From the NCBI RefSeq assembly GCF_020711235.1, contig NZ_JAJFAV010000002.1, positions 186,001-250,000 of the forward strand: DNA of 64,000 nt, read 5' to 3'. Source of the DNA: Hymenobacter sp. 15J16-1T3B. Its GTDB lineage: Bacteria > Bacteroidota > Bacteroidia > Cytophagales > Hymenobacteraceae. The notes beneath the pieces are model-generated. The model saw nothing but the letters and a program-made list of their open reading frames with translations, was not told where the DNA came from and did not search any database. The position numbers were made by a program, and so were the translations under genes. The number at the start of each line of letters is the position of its first letter. Positions within the stretch are counted from its first letter, which is position 1. Shown piece by piece: positions 17,362 to 24,183 of this stretch.

Positions 17362-17682
17362 ATGAGTCGGAAAAACGCATTGCCCGGTATGCTGCTGCCG
17401 GAGAACGATATATGGGTGCGGGGCGTGACGCGCCGGCTGCACAACCGCCGCATCAGCATGATTGTCACGCCCGCGGGCGAATACCAAATACACACCAAGC
17501 GGGTGCTTTCCCGCGCCGAGGTAGCCGAAATGAAGGCGCAGGGCCACATCGACCAGGTGCACGACCAGATCATCGGCGGGCGCATCTGGTACTCGGTCAG
17601 CGTTTACACGGCCGAAGCCTTGGACGCCATCGGCGCGCTGCGCAAGCAGCTCGACAAGCAACGCCAACGCAAACGCGCCTGA
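17362..17682 (+). CDS. Phage hypothetical protein
   Basis: 106 aa, basic, soluble. WVRGVTRRLHNRRISMIVTP and IWYSVSVYTAEALDAIGALR suggest an alpha/beta fold, ending in a charged helix (LRKQLDKQRQRKRA). Driven by the rightward promoter at 17307-17336. The next gene starts 2 bp after its stop, so the two form an operon. No family recognised. Confidence 0.6.
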   Translation: MSRKNALPGMLLPENDIWVRGVTRRLHNRRISMIVTPAGEYQIHTKRVLSRAEVAEMKAQGHIDQVHDQIIGGRIWYSVSVYTAEALDAIGALRKQLDKQRQRKRA

Positions 17683-17684
17683 GC

Positions 17685-18065
17685 ATGGACCAGCCGGAGC
17701 ACATTGCCCTGACCTTAAAGGCCGAAGCCGGCCGCGTTATCTGCCTCTACGTTCCGCAGCCGGGCGTAACGCTGGCTCAGCTAAAGCAGCACCTGCTGCA
17801 GGAGCACGTTGCCTATATCCTCTGGGCCGGCGACCCGCAGCAGGTGCTGCCCTACCAAGCGAAGCACTGGGTCGGGCGCCACGTCAATCAGGCCGGTTTT
17901 TACGTGGCGGCCGGTTACTGCAACTACGAGAAAGCCGAGGTGCCCATGGCCGGCTACCGCGACGTGCTACAATCCTTTGATTCGGCCGTGGCCTTGGCGG
18001 CGCTGGCAGCAGGGTATGAGCGCGGAGTTTGGCCCGCTGGCGTGGTTGTCGGCAATGAGTATTAG
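17685..18065 (+). CDS. Phage hypothetical protein
   Basis: 126 aa from ATG 17685, which follows the previous stop almost directly. Contains VICLYVPQPGVTLAQLKQHL, YILWAGDPQQVLPYQ and SFDSAVALAALAAGYERGVW. It has no membrane segment and no known motif. Second gene of the small rightward operon; the sequence after its stop falls abruptly into AT-rich DNA. Confidence 0.6.
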   Translation: MDQPEHIALTLKAEAGRVICLYVPQPGVTLAQLKQHLLQEHVAYILWAGDPQQVLPYQAKHWVGRHVNQAGFYVAAGYCNYEKAEVPMAGYRDVLQSFDSAVALAALAAGYERGVWPAGVVVGNEY

Positions 18066-18098
18066 CACTGAGTGTGGATGCTTAAGCTGAGTATGGTC

Positions 18099-19226
18099 TT
18101 ATCTAAACGTGATTTTTTCATCTTTCTTCATTCGTAGGGAATCGGTATTGTCTTGTTTTAGATACTGATAAAGATCAATTGTAAACAGCATTAAAAAGGA
18201 CAGGACCGATATTGAAGACGTGCAGGCAATTATAACTTTGGCTGCATAGCTGAACTCGAAAAGAAGCGCTAATAATGGACCTATGGCGCCAGCAGCTATT
18301 ACTGCACTTGAGCTGGAGAACATATGTATATATTTTTTGGGGCTATAATCAGTGTTTAGCTCAACTAGTAACTTGGCTGCGTTATACGATTTGTGAACAA
18401 AGGATCTTGTTGTTTTATTGACTAACTCAGATGTGTTGTTTTGCGCTGGGTCTAACTTTGATAGATTCAAGCTTGATATTGAATTGATGGCGATGCTCTT
18501 AAGAAATTCGATAGAATTATCTAAATTATTGCTCCAGGTTCTGTGTATTCTATCTACAATATCTCCAGATGATACAAATAGCAAAGCGGTTATTTTAGAG
18601 CTGCAGAACCCAATGCGCCATAGTTCCTCTTCTGTTATAAGTCGGATATTATCAGGCGAATTTGTGCTGTATCCTTGGTCCCATGTTTCCTTTCCATAAT
18701 ACGCTATGCTTTCCAAGTAAGCAGTAAATAGTATGAAATTCCTTGCTTTGAGTTCAGGGAAGTCGTGCAATAGTTGAGCCTTGTTGCTTATTTCTTCTGG
18801 GGTGGAGTCTCGTGAGCTATCAGTTATGTAATAGGTTGATATTTTCTCATGTGGCAATCTGGTCAAGTAGCTTGGATAGTTCAATCCATCTTGCTGTATT
18901 CTGCTAATAGATATTCTATACAGTGCATAGATAAAGTCTTTGTAAAGATGTATTTCCCTGCACTTCGATCTAAAATCTTCTAGATATTTATCTCTCTTTT
19001 CTTGATCAGATAATAGTCTAGGTATCATCACAGCATAAATCAGCGTAACAAGTAGAGCAGAAAATGTAATTAATTGCTTTAACGACTCTTCTATATTAGG
19101 AAGCGTAGAAAATTCGCCAACCAGTAGTTTTGTTAATGCAAATAGAGTAGATAAAAACAATGCAAAAAAAGTCCATTGCTTGACTCTACCAAGAGATGAA
19201 AGCGTGTCTAATAAATTTTGAAGCAT
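18099..19226 (-). CDS. AT-rich cargo gene: membrane protein, unknown function
   Basis: 375 aa from ATG 19226. Base composition is far more AT-rich than all neighbours and codon choice is unlike the phage genes, indicating separate acquisition. Two N-terminal membrane helices (TFFALFLSTLFALTKLLVG and LITFSALLVTLIYAVMIP), a long soluble middle with charged helices (EKRDKYLEDFRSKCREIHLY), and a C-terminal pair of helices (SSSAVIAAGAIGPLLALLFE and IIACTSSISVLSFLMLF). The position between lysis and integrase-side genes, on its own, is typical of a lysogeny-expressed cargo gene; superinfection exclusion or phage defence is a guess. An upstream in-frame extension to 19358 crosses the terminator and is rejected. 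Confidence 0.7.
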   Translation of the reverse strand: MLQNLLDTLSSLGRVKQWTFFALFLSTLFALTKLLVGEFSTLPNIEESLKQLITFSALLVTLIYAVMIPRLLSDQEKRDKYLEDFRSKCREIHLYKDFIYALYRISISRIQQDGLNYPSYLTRLPHEKISTYYITDSSRDSTPEEISNKAQLLHDFPELKARNFILFTAYLESIAYYGKETWDQGYSTNSPDNIRLITEEELWRIGFCSSKITALLFVSSGDIVDRIHRTWSNNLDNSIEFLKSIAINSISSLNLSKLDPAQNNTSELVNKTTRSFVHKSYNAAKLLVELNTDYSPKKYIHMFSSSSAVIAAGAIGPLLALLFEFSYAAKVIIACTSSISVLSFLMLFTIDLYQYLKQDNTDSLRMKKDEKITFR

Positions 19227-19297
19227 GTTTAAATTATCAGAAAAGTTTAGGCCTGCGGAAGCGCAGGCCCCGATAAAACCCGGCCAGTACTTAACAA

Positions 19298-19327
19298 AAG
19301 CCCCGGTCGTTGGCGCGACCGGGGCTT
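19298..19327 (-). terminator. Terminator of the leftward lysis operon
   Basis: 12-bp perfect stem AAGCCCCGGTCG with a 6-nt loop; on the minus strand it is followed by TTTTG. It closes the long leftward transcript before the AT-rich cargo gene. Confidence 0.8.
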
Positions 19328-19375
19328 CGTTGTGGATGGAACCCACTCCCTCTAGCAAGGAGGCTCAATATACGA

Positions 19376-19423
19376 CTACTGACGGATGCGGTACCACCCT
19401 TGGCGCTTGCGCTTGGTTTTCAT
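19376..19423 (-). CDS. Possible 15-residue basic peptide
   Basis: The minus strand reads MKTKRKRQGWYRIRQ-stop. Its ATG overlaps the stop of the preceding membrane-protein gene as ATGA, the same coupling used throughout this phage, and the operon terminator follows. Seven of fifteen residues are basic. It may be a chance reading. Confidence 0.3.
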   Translation of the reverse strand: MKTKRKRQGWYRIRQ

Positions 19424-19869
19424 GGGCAGCGCAACCATAGTAGCACGCCTAGACAGAGAAGCATAATCGCTGCCTTCACCAACGCATACTGCAGGCCGGT
19501 CAGGCCCCAGCGTTGAACCTGCGAGTCGCTGGCCGCAGTGCCCGGGTCAGTGCCGACATAGAGCGGATTGAGGTGCCGACGGGAGTTCATCCGTCGGTCA
19601 AAGCGCAGCGAGAACAGCGCTGCGGCCGCTGGCAGGCTGAGCACCACACTGGCCAGCGCCAGCCAGTGCTGCCCGGCCAGTAGGTCGGGCAGGTAAGCCA
19701 GCACCGCCTGCGGCCCGATGGCCGCCAGCCGCTCGCGGGTTTCCCAGAGGTGGCTGATGTCGTAGTTCTTGAGCACCTGGTACGCGTTGCTGCCGGCGGC
19801 CGTACCCGCCAGCCAAAACACCCCGCCGAGTAGCACCAGCACTGGCAGGTACGCCTGCAGCCAGCTCAT
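19420..19869 (-). CDS. Phage membrane protein, lysis region
   Basis: 149 aa with three hydrophobic segments: LPVLVLLGGVFWLAGTAA near the N terminus, LALASVVLSLPAAAALFSLRF in the middle, and YALVKAAIMLLCLGVLLWL at the C terminus. Its ATG overlaps the stop of the upstream 77-aa gene (ATGA). The position after the endolysin suggests an accessory lysis or envelope function. Family not recognised. Confidence 0.65.
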   Translation of the reverse strand: MSWLQAYLPVLVLLGGVFWLAGTAAGSNAYQVLKNYDISHLWETRERLAAIGPQAVLAYLPDLLAGQHWLALASVVLSLPAAAALFSLRFDRRMNSRRHLNPLYVGTDPGTAASDSQVQRWGLTGLQYALVKAAIMLLCLGVLLWLRCP

Positions 19870-20099
19870 AGCCGTCGGTCCTTACGGCGCTGCTCGAACT
19901 CGTCGGCGTGCTTCTGGCGGATGGTAACCAGCAGCGCGGCAAACCAGACGATGAGCATGACCAAGGCAAACAGCAGCACGCCCGGCGCGCTGCCCTCGGT
20001 AGACACATCGTAGAAGTAGTAGCCAATGGGCGTCAGCACCATCAGCACCAAGAACAGGCCGAAAAACCACTTTTCGGCGGTGGTCAGTTTGGAGAACAT
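19866..20099 (-). CDS. Small two-helix membrane protein, holin candidate
   Basis: 77 aa with two membrane helices (WFFGLFLVLMVLTPIGYYFY and GVLLFALVMLIVWFAALLVT) separated by a short acidic loop, and a strongly charged C terminus (RQKHADEFEQRRKDRRL). Size, topology and charged tail fit a class II holin, and it lies just downstream of the endolysin gene. Two other membrane proteins upstream are rival holin candidates. Confidence 0.55.
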   Translation of the reverse strand: MFSKLTTAEKWFFGLFLVLMVLTPIGYYFYDVSTEGSAPGVLLFALVMLIVWFAALLVTIRQKHADEFEQRRKDRRL

Positions 20100-20124
20100 A
20101 AGCGGGAAAGGTTAAATGGGTGAA

Positions 20125-20721
20125 TCAGTAAGACCAGTTGGCGCCGGCGTAGAACTCCCAGCTGGCGCGCAGCAGCACGTGCACGCCGGCGCCGTTGCGC
20201 CCGCCGCCCGAGCCGGTGTTGCCTTCCAGGGTAGTCCAGCCGCGGGCGTTGCCGCGCCGGGCCACGCGGGTCGGCGCCTGCAGCCGGCCGATGTGCCCGA
20301 TGCGGCCCAGGTTGGCGTAGTAGAAGCCGACCAGGTGGCCGGCCTTCAGCGAGTCGACGGCGCCGCGCTGGCCCCGGATGTAGTAGGTGCGGGCGCTGCC
20401 CGGCTTGAACCAGTTGTAGCTGCCGGCCGGCCCCGCCGGCACCGGCAGCCCGCAGGCCCGCTGGCCGGCCGTCTGGTAGGTGGCGCACCAAAAAGAGCGG
20501 GGCGCGGCGCCGGCGGCTTTGTTCCAGGCGTCGATTTCTGGGCCGTCGTTGCGGCCGGTGGCCTCGCGGACGTACAGCTTCGAGGTGCACCACTGCAGCA
20601 CGCAGGCGGCGTTGGCGGCCTGCTGGGCACGGCTTACGCGACCAGACTGGCCCCGAGCCAGATCAGGGCAAAGTAGAAGAGCAGCCCCAACCAGAAGCCG
20701 CAGAACAGCACGATTTTCCAT
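20125..20721 (-). CDS. Endolysin, CHAP/NlpC-P60-like, with signal peptide
   Basis: 198 aa. The N terminus MENRAVLRLLVGAALLLC followed by PDLARGQ is a cleavable-looking signal peptide, so export to the periplasm may not need a holin pore. The catalytic domain has the cysteine in SFWCATYQTAG, the histidine in RIGHIGRL and the LEGNTGSG motif, matching CHAP-type amidase/peptidases that cut peptidoglycan cross-bridges. The first 88 bp overlap the 3' end of the preceding membrane-protein gene in another frame. Starting without the overlap would remove the signal peptide and leave no good start codon. Confidence 0.72.
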   Translation of the reverse strand: MENRAVLRLLVGAALLLCPDLARGQSGRVSRAQQAANAACVLQWCTSKLYVREATGRNDGPEIDAWNKAAGAAPRSFWCATYQTAGQRACGLPVPAGPAGSYNWFKPGSARTYYIRGQRGAVDSLKAGHLVGFYYANLGRIGHIGRLQAPTRVARRGNARGWTTLEGNTGSGGGRNGAGVHVLLRASWEFYAGANWSY

Positions 20722-21047
20722 TTGTCGGACAGAGCGTCGAACGCGCGTTTGTAATCCGTTTTGGCCCAGGCGTGCATGCAGGTGTGAAACAGCCGCATGC
20801 CCAGCCACATGAAGCCGTAGCCGAGCGCGGCCACGGCCATCGTCAGCAGCAGTTTGCTGAGCGGATTGCCCAGCGGCAGCCAGGGCGAGGTGGCCAGGGC
20901 GGTTTGTTCGTCACCGGTGTAGAGCTGCTGGAAGTCGACCAGCAGCTGCTGGGCCCGGGGCCAGAGCAGCAGCAGGGCAATGGCCAGCAGCCAGCCGGCA
21001 CGGTGGCGCAGCCACTTGGCCACGCGGAAGGAAGGGGCTAGAGACAT
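20634..21047 (-). CDS. Phage membrane protein, possible holin
   Basis: 137 aa with three membrane helices: GWLLAIALLLLWPRAQQLLV, LLLTMAVAALGYGFMWLGM, and KIVLFCGFWLGLLFYFALIW near the C terminus. The third helix is encoded by the DNA that also encodes the endolysin signal peptide in another frame. Located between the spanin-like 220-aa gene and the endolysin. A holin role is inferred from topology and place only. Confidence 0.6.
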   Translation of the reverse strand: MSLAPSFRVAKWLRHRAGWLLAIALLLLWPRAQQLLVDFQQLYTGDEQTALATSPWLPLGNPLSKLLLTMAVAALGYGFMWLGMRLFHTCMHAWAKTDYKRAFDALSDKWKIVLFCGFWLGLLFYFALIWLGASLVA

Positions 21048-21068
21048 AGAAAAAGGGTTGAAGTGAGC

Positions 21069-21731
21069 TTATTCCTTTTCCACCAGCACCGCTTCCATCT
21101 TGTCGGTGGTGGTGTTTGGGTTCTTGTTTTTCAAGTCGACGAAGACGCGGCGGGGCTTCCAGAACTGCCACCAGTGCTTCGCGTCGCGCTTGGAGTAGGC
21201 CCGCACGTCGAATTCGTTGCGGATCTTGTAGGTGGCCGACAGCGAGTCGCCCGGCAGCACGGCGGCCGTCAGCGTCAGCCACGCGTCGCGGTAGGTCGCA
21301 GCCTTCGCCGGCACCGTCACCGTGTCGGTCTTGGTCACGATGCGCAGCACGGTGTCGCGCAAGGCCACCGCCGGCAGCTGCTGCGCCGTCACCACCGAGG
21401 CCCGCTGGCCGAACAGCAGCTGCGCGCTGCGGCCGAACTCTTCCCGCAACTGGTCGCGCAGCTCGGCGGCGAGGCCGTAGCGCAGCTGCTTCAGGGTGGC
21501 CGGGCTCAGGCCGGTGGTTTTGTAGACCACGGTTTCGCGCCCGGCCGCGTCGCGCACCTTCACCAGCGAGTCTTCGCGGGCCTCGTAGTAGTTGCGGGTC
21601 TGCAGGTACTTGGTGCTCCAGTCGCGGCTGCGGAACCACTGGTAGGCCCCGAACGCCATGCTGATCAGCAGCAGGAAGCACGCCACGCCAAACAGACGCC
21701 AGGCGGTTGAGAAGGGGGAGGACATGAGCAT
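21069..21731 (-). CDS. Bitopic membrane protein, DUF6549/spanin-like
   Basis: 220 aa from ATG 21731 (ATG 21725 also possible). One N-terminal membrane helix (LFGVACFLLLISMAFGAYQW), then a periplasmic domain with coiled-coil potential (TLKQLRYGLAAELRDQLREE), KTDTVTV and a C-terminal WWQFWKPRRVFVDLKNKNPN motif. This layout resembles the DUF6549-type proteins of Bacteroidota phages, which have been likened to inner-membrane spanins; I assign it from memory of the pattern. Confidence 0.55.
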   Translation of the reverse strand: MLMSSPFSTAWRLFGVACFLLLISMAFGAYQWFRSRDWSTKYLQTRNYYEAREDSLVKVRDAAGRETVVYKTTGLSPATLKQLRYGLAAELRDQLREEFGRSAQLLFGQRASVVTAQQLPAVALRDTVLRIVTKTDTVTVPAKAATYRDAWLTLTAAVLPGDSLSATYKIRNEFDVRAYSKRDAKHWWQFWKPRRVFVDLKNKNPNTTTDKMEAVLVEKE

Positions 21732-21738
21732 AGGTGTG

Positions 21739-22371
21739 TTAGGTGAGTTTGTAGGCGAATTCGCGGCGGTGGTGCTCCAGCGCCGCGGGGTCAATTGTGT
21801 CATCGGTCTGCCGGCCCTCGCACCAGCTCAGCACCACCAGCCCCACCCAGGCCCCTTTGTTGCCGCGCACCAGCAGCACCACGGCGCAGGTGTAGCCCCG
21901 GTCGCTGAGCACTTTGTTGGCGGCGAAATCCTCACACTCGCCCGGGTAAAGCCACACCCGCGCTTGCTTCGAGGCGGCCAGCAGCGTGTTGGGGAAGCTG
22001 CTGCAGGGCAAATCCCGGCTTAGCATCTTCCAGCGGGCCAGCGACGCATCGCACACCGCCTCGGTCACCATGCTGATCTTTTGGATGCTGTCGCCGTTGG
22101 TGAAGTACTGACCGTTGTGGAACTGGTAGAGGCTCACATGGTCGCAGCCGGACCGCTCGCAGACGTGCTGCGCGTACTGGTCCAGGGCAGCCTGGCGCTC
22201 TGCCAGGAAGGCGGGATTGCTCTGCTTGGCTTGCTGGCGCTTGGCCTGCCAGTCCTCGTAGAGTTTTTTGGCGTAGGTGGCGAACAAGCCCGCGCCGGTG
22301 ATGAGCAGCGTCCAGAAGGCGGTGCTCAGCGTTTTTAGCTCTGGCGGGGGGATGGTGGAGAGGTCGGGCAC
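21739..22371 (-). CDS. Membrane-anchored GAF-like protein
   Basis: 210 aa from GTG 22371, 11 bp after the fibre gene stop. One N-terminal membrane helix (LSTAFWTLLITGAGLFATYA), then a charged helical spacer (KKLYEDWQAKRQQAKQ), then a domain with the pattern HVSLYQFHNGQYFTNGDSIQ followed by KISMVTEAV and VVLLVRGNKGAWVGLVVLSW, which recalls a GAF-type ligand-binding fold. Proteins of this type occur in Bacteroidota phages near lysis genes; the ligand and role are unknown. It may sense a small molecule at the membrane and time lysis, which is inference. Confidence 0.6.
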   Translation of the reverse strand: MPDLSTIPPPELKTLSTAFWTLLITGAGLFATYAKKLYEDWQAKRQQAKQSNPAFLAERQAALDQYAQHVCERSGCDHVSLYQFHNGQYFTNGDSIQKISMVTEAVCDASLARWKMLSRDLPCSSFPNTLLAASKQARVWLYPGECEDFAANKVLSDRGYTCAVVLLVRGNKGAWVGLVVLSWCEGRQTDDTIDPAALEHHRREFAYKLT

Positions 22372-22382
22372 GGGAGTAGTGC

Positions 22383-24179
22383 TTAGCCGGGCAGGCCTTT
22401 GAAAAACCAGATGTAGAGCGGGCCGCCGGGGCCGGTGGCCGGCCGGATGGTGAGCTTGCGCACGCGCTTGGTGCCGAAGTTGAACACCTTGCTTTGCCCG
22501 GGCACGTCGGCGCCGGTGGTGCTTTTGGTGTTGAACGTGTCGAACGGGGCGCTGAAATCGTCGTCGAGGTACACGTTGTTCACCCCGCCGCCGTAGCTGT
22601 CCAGGTGGTAGTAGTGCGTGTAGGTGGCGCTGTTCACGTAGAGCTCGATCTGCCCACCCGAGCCCGACACCAGGGCAATTTCGCCGCCGTAGCTGTCGGA
22701 GGTGTAGAGGGCGTAGTTGGGCGTGATCAGAATGCGGATGCCCACGTCGGCCACCGTCATCTGCTCGCCGATGCCGAAGTAATCCGGCGTCAGCGGCCAC
22801 ACGGTCGTGTCGCCGGAGAGGCGCCAGTAGCGGCGCTGGCCCACCATCTCGTTGCCTTCGTTGTTGAAGTGCACGCCGTCGGTGCGGTAGTCCTGCAGCG
22901 GCTCGGCCAAGTCGTTGCCTTCCTTGAGGCCCAGCCCCCGGGCCGCCGCCACGGTTTGCATGGCCGTGCGGTAGTCGGGGATGTTGGCCTGGCCGGGCGC
23001 GTCGAAATCCGGGTAGGGCAGCTGCAGCGACAACGTGACCGGCCGGCCGGCGAAGCGGGTGTTGAAGCGTTGGGCGAAGTCGTCCACGTCGGCCTGGTAT
23101 TGCGCGGCGGTGCGCCCGGCGTACCAGTCGTTGCGGAAGAGGGCGAGGATGAATTCGGTGTCGACCGTGCCGTCGGCCAGCGGCTCCAGCGTCTCCATGT
23201 ACGCCTCGCGCTGGGCGTTGTCGCCCCCGCTGAACTCGCTGAAGAACGAGGCGCCGCCCGTCGAGCGGATAATCACCCCGGCCGTGCCGGCCGCTTCGTA
23301 GCGGCGGCGCACGGTGGTGCTCTGGCCCACGTAGCCGGGCCGGGTCGAGCCGTCGTTGGTTTCGCGGCTGTCGCCGATGAGCACCTTGCGGTGCTGCGGG
23401 GGCGTCTGCGTTAGGTAGGTCGGGGCAACGGTGTCGCGCACGCCCACGAACACCGTGTAGGAGAAGCTGGGCGAGCTGCGCCGGCCCGAGTCGCGGATGC
23501 GCAGCACGCAGGGGAACGGCAGGCCCGAAACGGTTTTGTATTGCCGGCCCACGGCGCCCGCCGTCACCGGCAGCTGGTCGAAGAACACGAACTCGCCCGG
23601 GTCTTCCGGCTGGCCTTCCTTCACAAATAACGTGAGGTTGGCCAGCGCCACCGAGTCGGGCCAGGTCGTCTGCAGCGCCAGCTCGTAGGTGTCCTTGGTG
23701 CACACCAGGTCGCGGTCGGCAAACGACTCGTAGCGCACGTGGTCGCCGAGCACCACGCGCCGGCCGCCGTCCTTGGTTTGGGCCGCCGTGGGCTCAAACA
23801 CCTGCAGCCCGCCGCCCCCGCCGGCCGGCGTGGTCACGTCGTCGGTGGCGTAGCCCGAATCGGGGTAGCCGCTGCGCGTGGCCTTCACGCGGTACCAATA
23901 CGAGGTGGCCGCCAGCAGGCCCGCCACGTTGTTGACGCTCGTGTTGGGCCCGGTGTAGACCGTAATCAGGTTGGCGCTGAAATCGGCGGCGGTGCTGCGC
24001 TGCAGCACGAACTGCACGCCCGCCGGGGCGCCGACGGCCGCCGACCACGCCAGGCCAACGGACGTGGCCGAGGTGGCGGTGGCCTGGAAGTTGGTGGGCG
24101 TGCCCAGCGGCTGCGGCGCCGGCTGGCTGCTGCCGTATGCCGGGTAGGAATCGGAGTAAACCGGGAAGAAGGTGGCCAT
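22383..24179 (-). CDS. Tail fibre with FnIII and SGNH hydrolase domains
   Basis: 598 aa. Residues 24-118 form a fibronectin type III domain (PTNFQATATSATSVGLAWSA, SYWYRVKATRSG). A beta region follows (125-255). An SGNH/GDSL hydrolase domain occupies about 265-450: the block I serine is Ser271 in VLIGDSRETN, Asn350 lies in LALFRND, and the catalytic pair is Asp434 and His437 in TDGVHFNNEGN. The C terminus (460-598) is beta-rich (YTHYYHLDSYGGGVNN, LTIRPATGPGG). Such enzymes deacetylate surface polysaccharides, so this is a candidate capsule- or O-antigen-modifying fibre that helps host recognition. Co-transcribed with the 570-aa fibre (4-bp gap). Confidence 0.82.
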   Translation of the reverse strand: MATFFPVYSDSYPAYGSSQPAPQPLGTPTNFQATATSATSVGLAWSAAVGAPAGVQFVLQRSTAADFSANLITVYTGPNTSVNNVAGLLAATSYWYRVKATRSGYPDSGYATDDVTTPAGGGGGLQVFEPTAAQTKDGGRRVVLGDHVRYESFADRDLVCTKDTYELALQTTWPDSVALANLTLFVKEGQPEDPGEFVFFDQLPVTAGAVGRQYKTVSGLPFPCVLRIRDSGRRSSPSFSYTVFVGVRDTVAPTYLTQTPPQHRKVLIGDSRETNDGSTRPGYVGQSTTVRRRYEAAGTAGVIIRSTGGASFFSEFSGGDNAQREAYMETLEPLADGTVDTEFILALFRNDWYAGRTAAQYQADVDDFAQRFNTRFAGRPVTLSLQLPYPDFDAPGQANIPDYRTAMQTVAAARGLGLKEGNDLAEPLQDYRTDGVHFNNEGNEMVGQRRYWRLSGDTTVWPLTPDYFGIGEQMTVADVGIRILITPNYALYTSDSYGGEIALVSGSGGQIELYVNSATYTHYYHLDSYGGGVNNVYLDDDFSAPFDTFNTKSTTGADVPGQSKVFNFGTKRVRKLTIRPATGPGGPLYIWFFKGLPG

Positions 24180-24183
24180 GTGC

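Noticed and set aside
18099-19358. Longer start at 19358 for the AT-rich membrane protein
   Set aside because: The extra 44 residues cross the lysis-operon terminator and have GC-rich, non-matching composition.
21739-23703. Reading the GAF-like gene as a 654-aa protein starting inside the fibre gene
   Set aside because: The first 440 residues are an out-of-frame shadow of the SGNH fibre; a GTG 11 bp after the fibre stop gives a sensible 210-aa protein.
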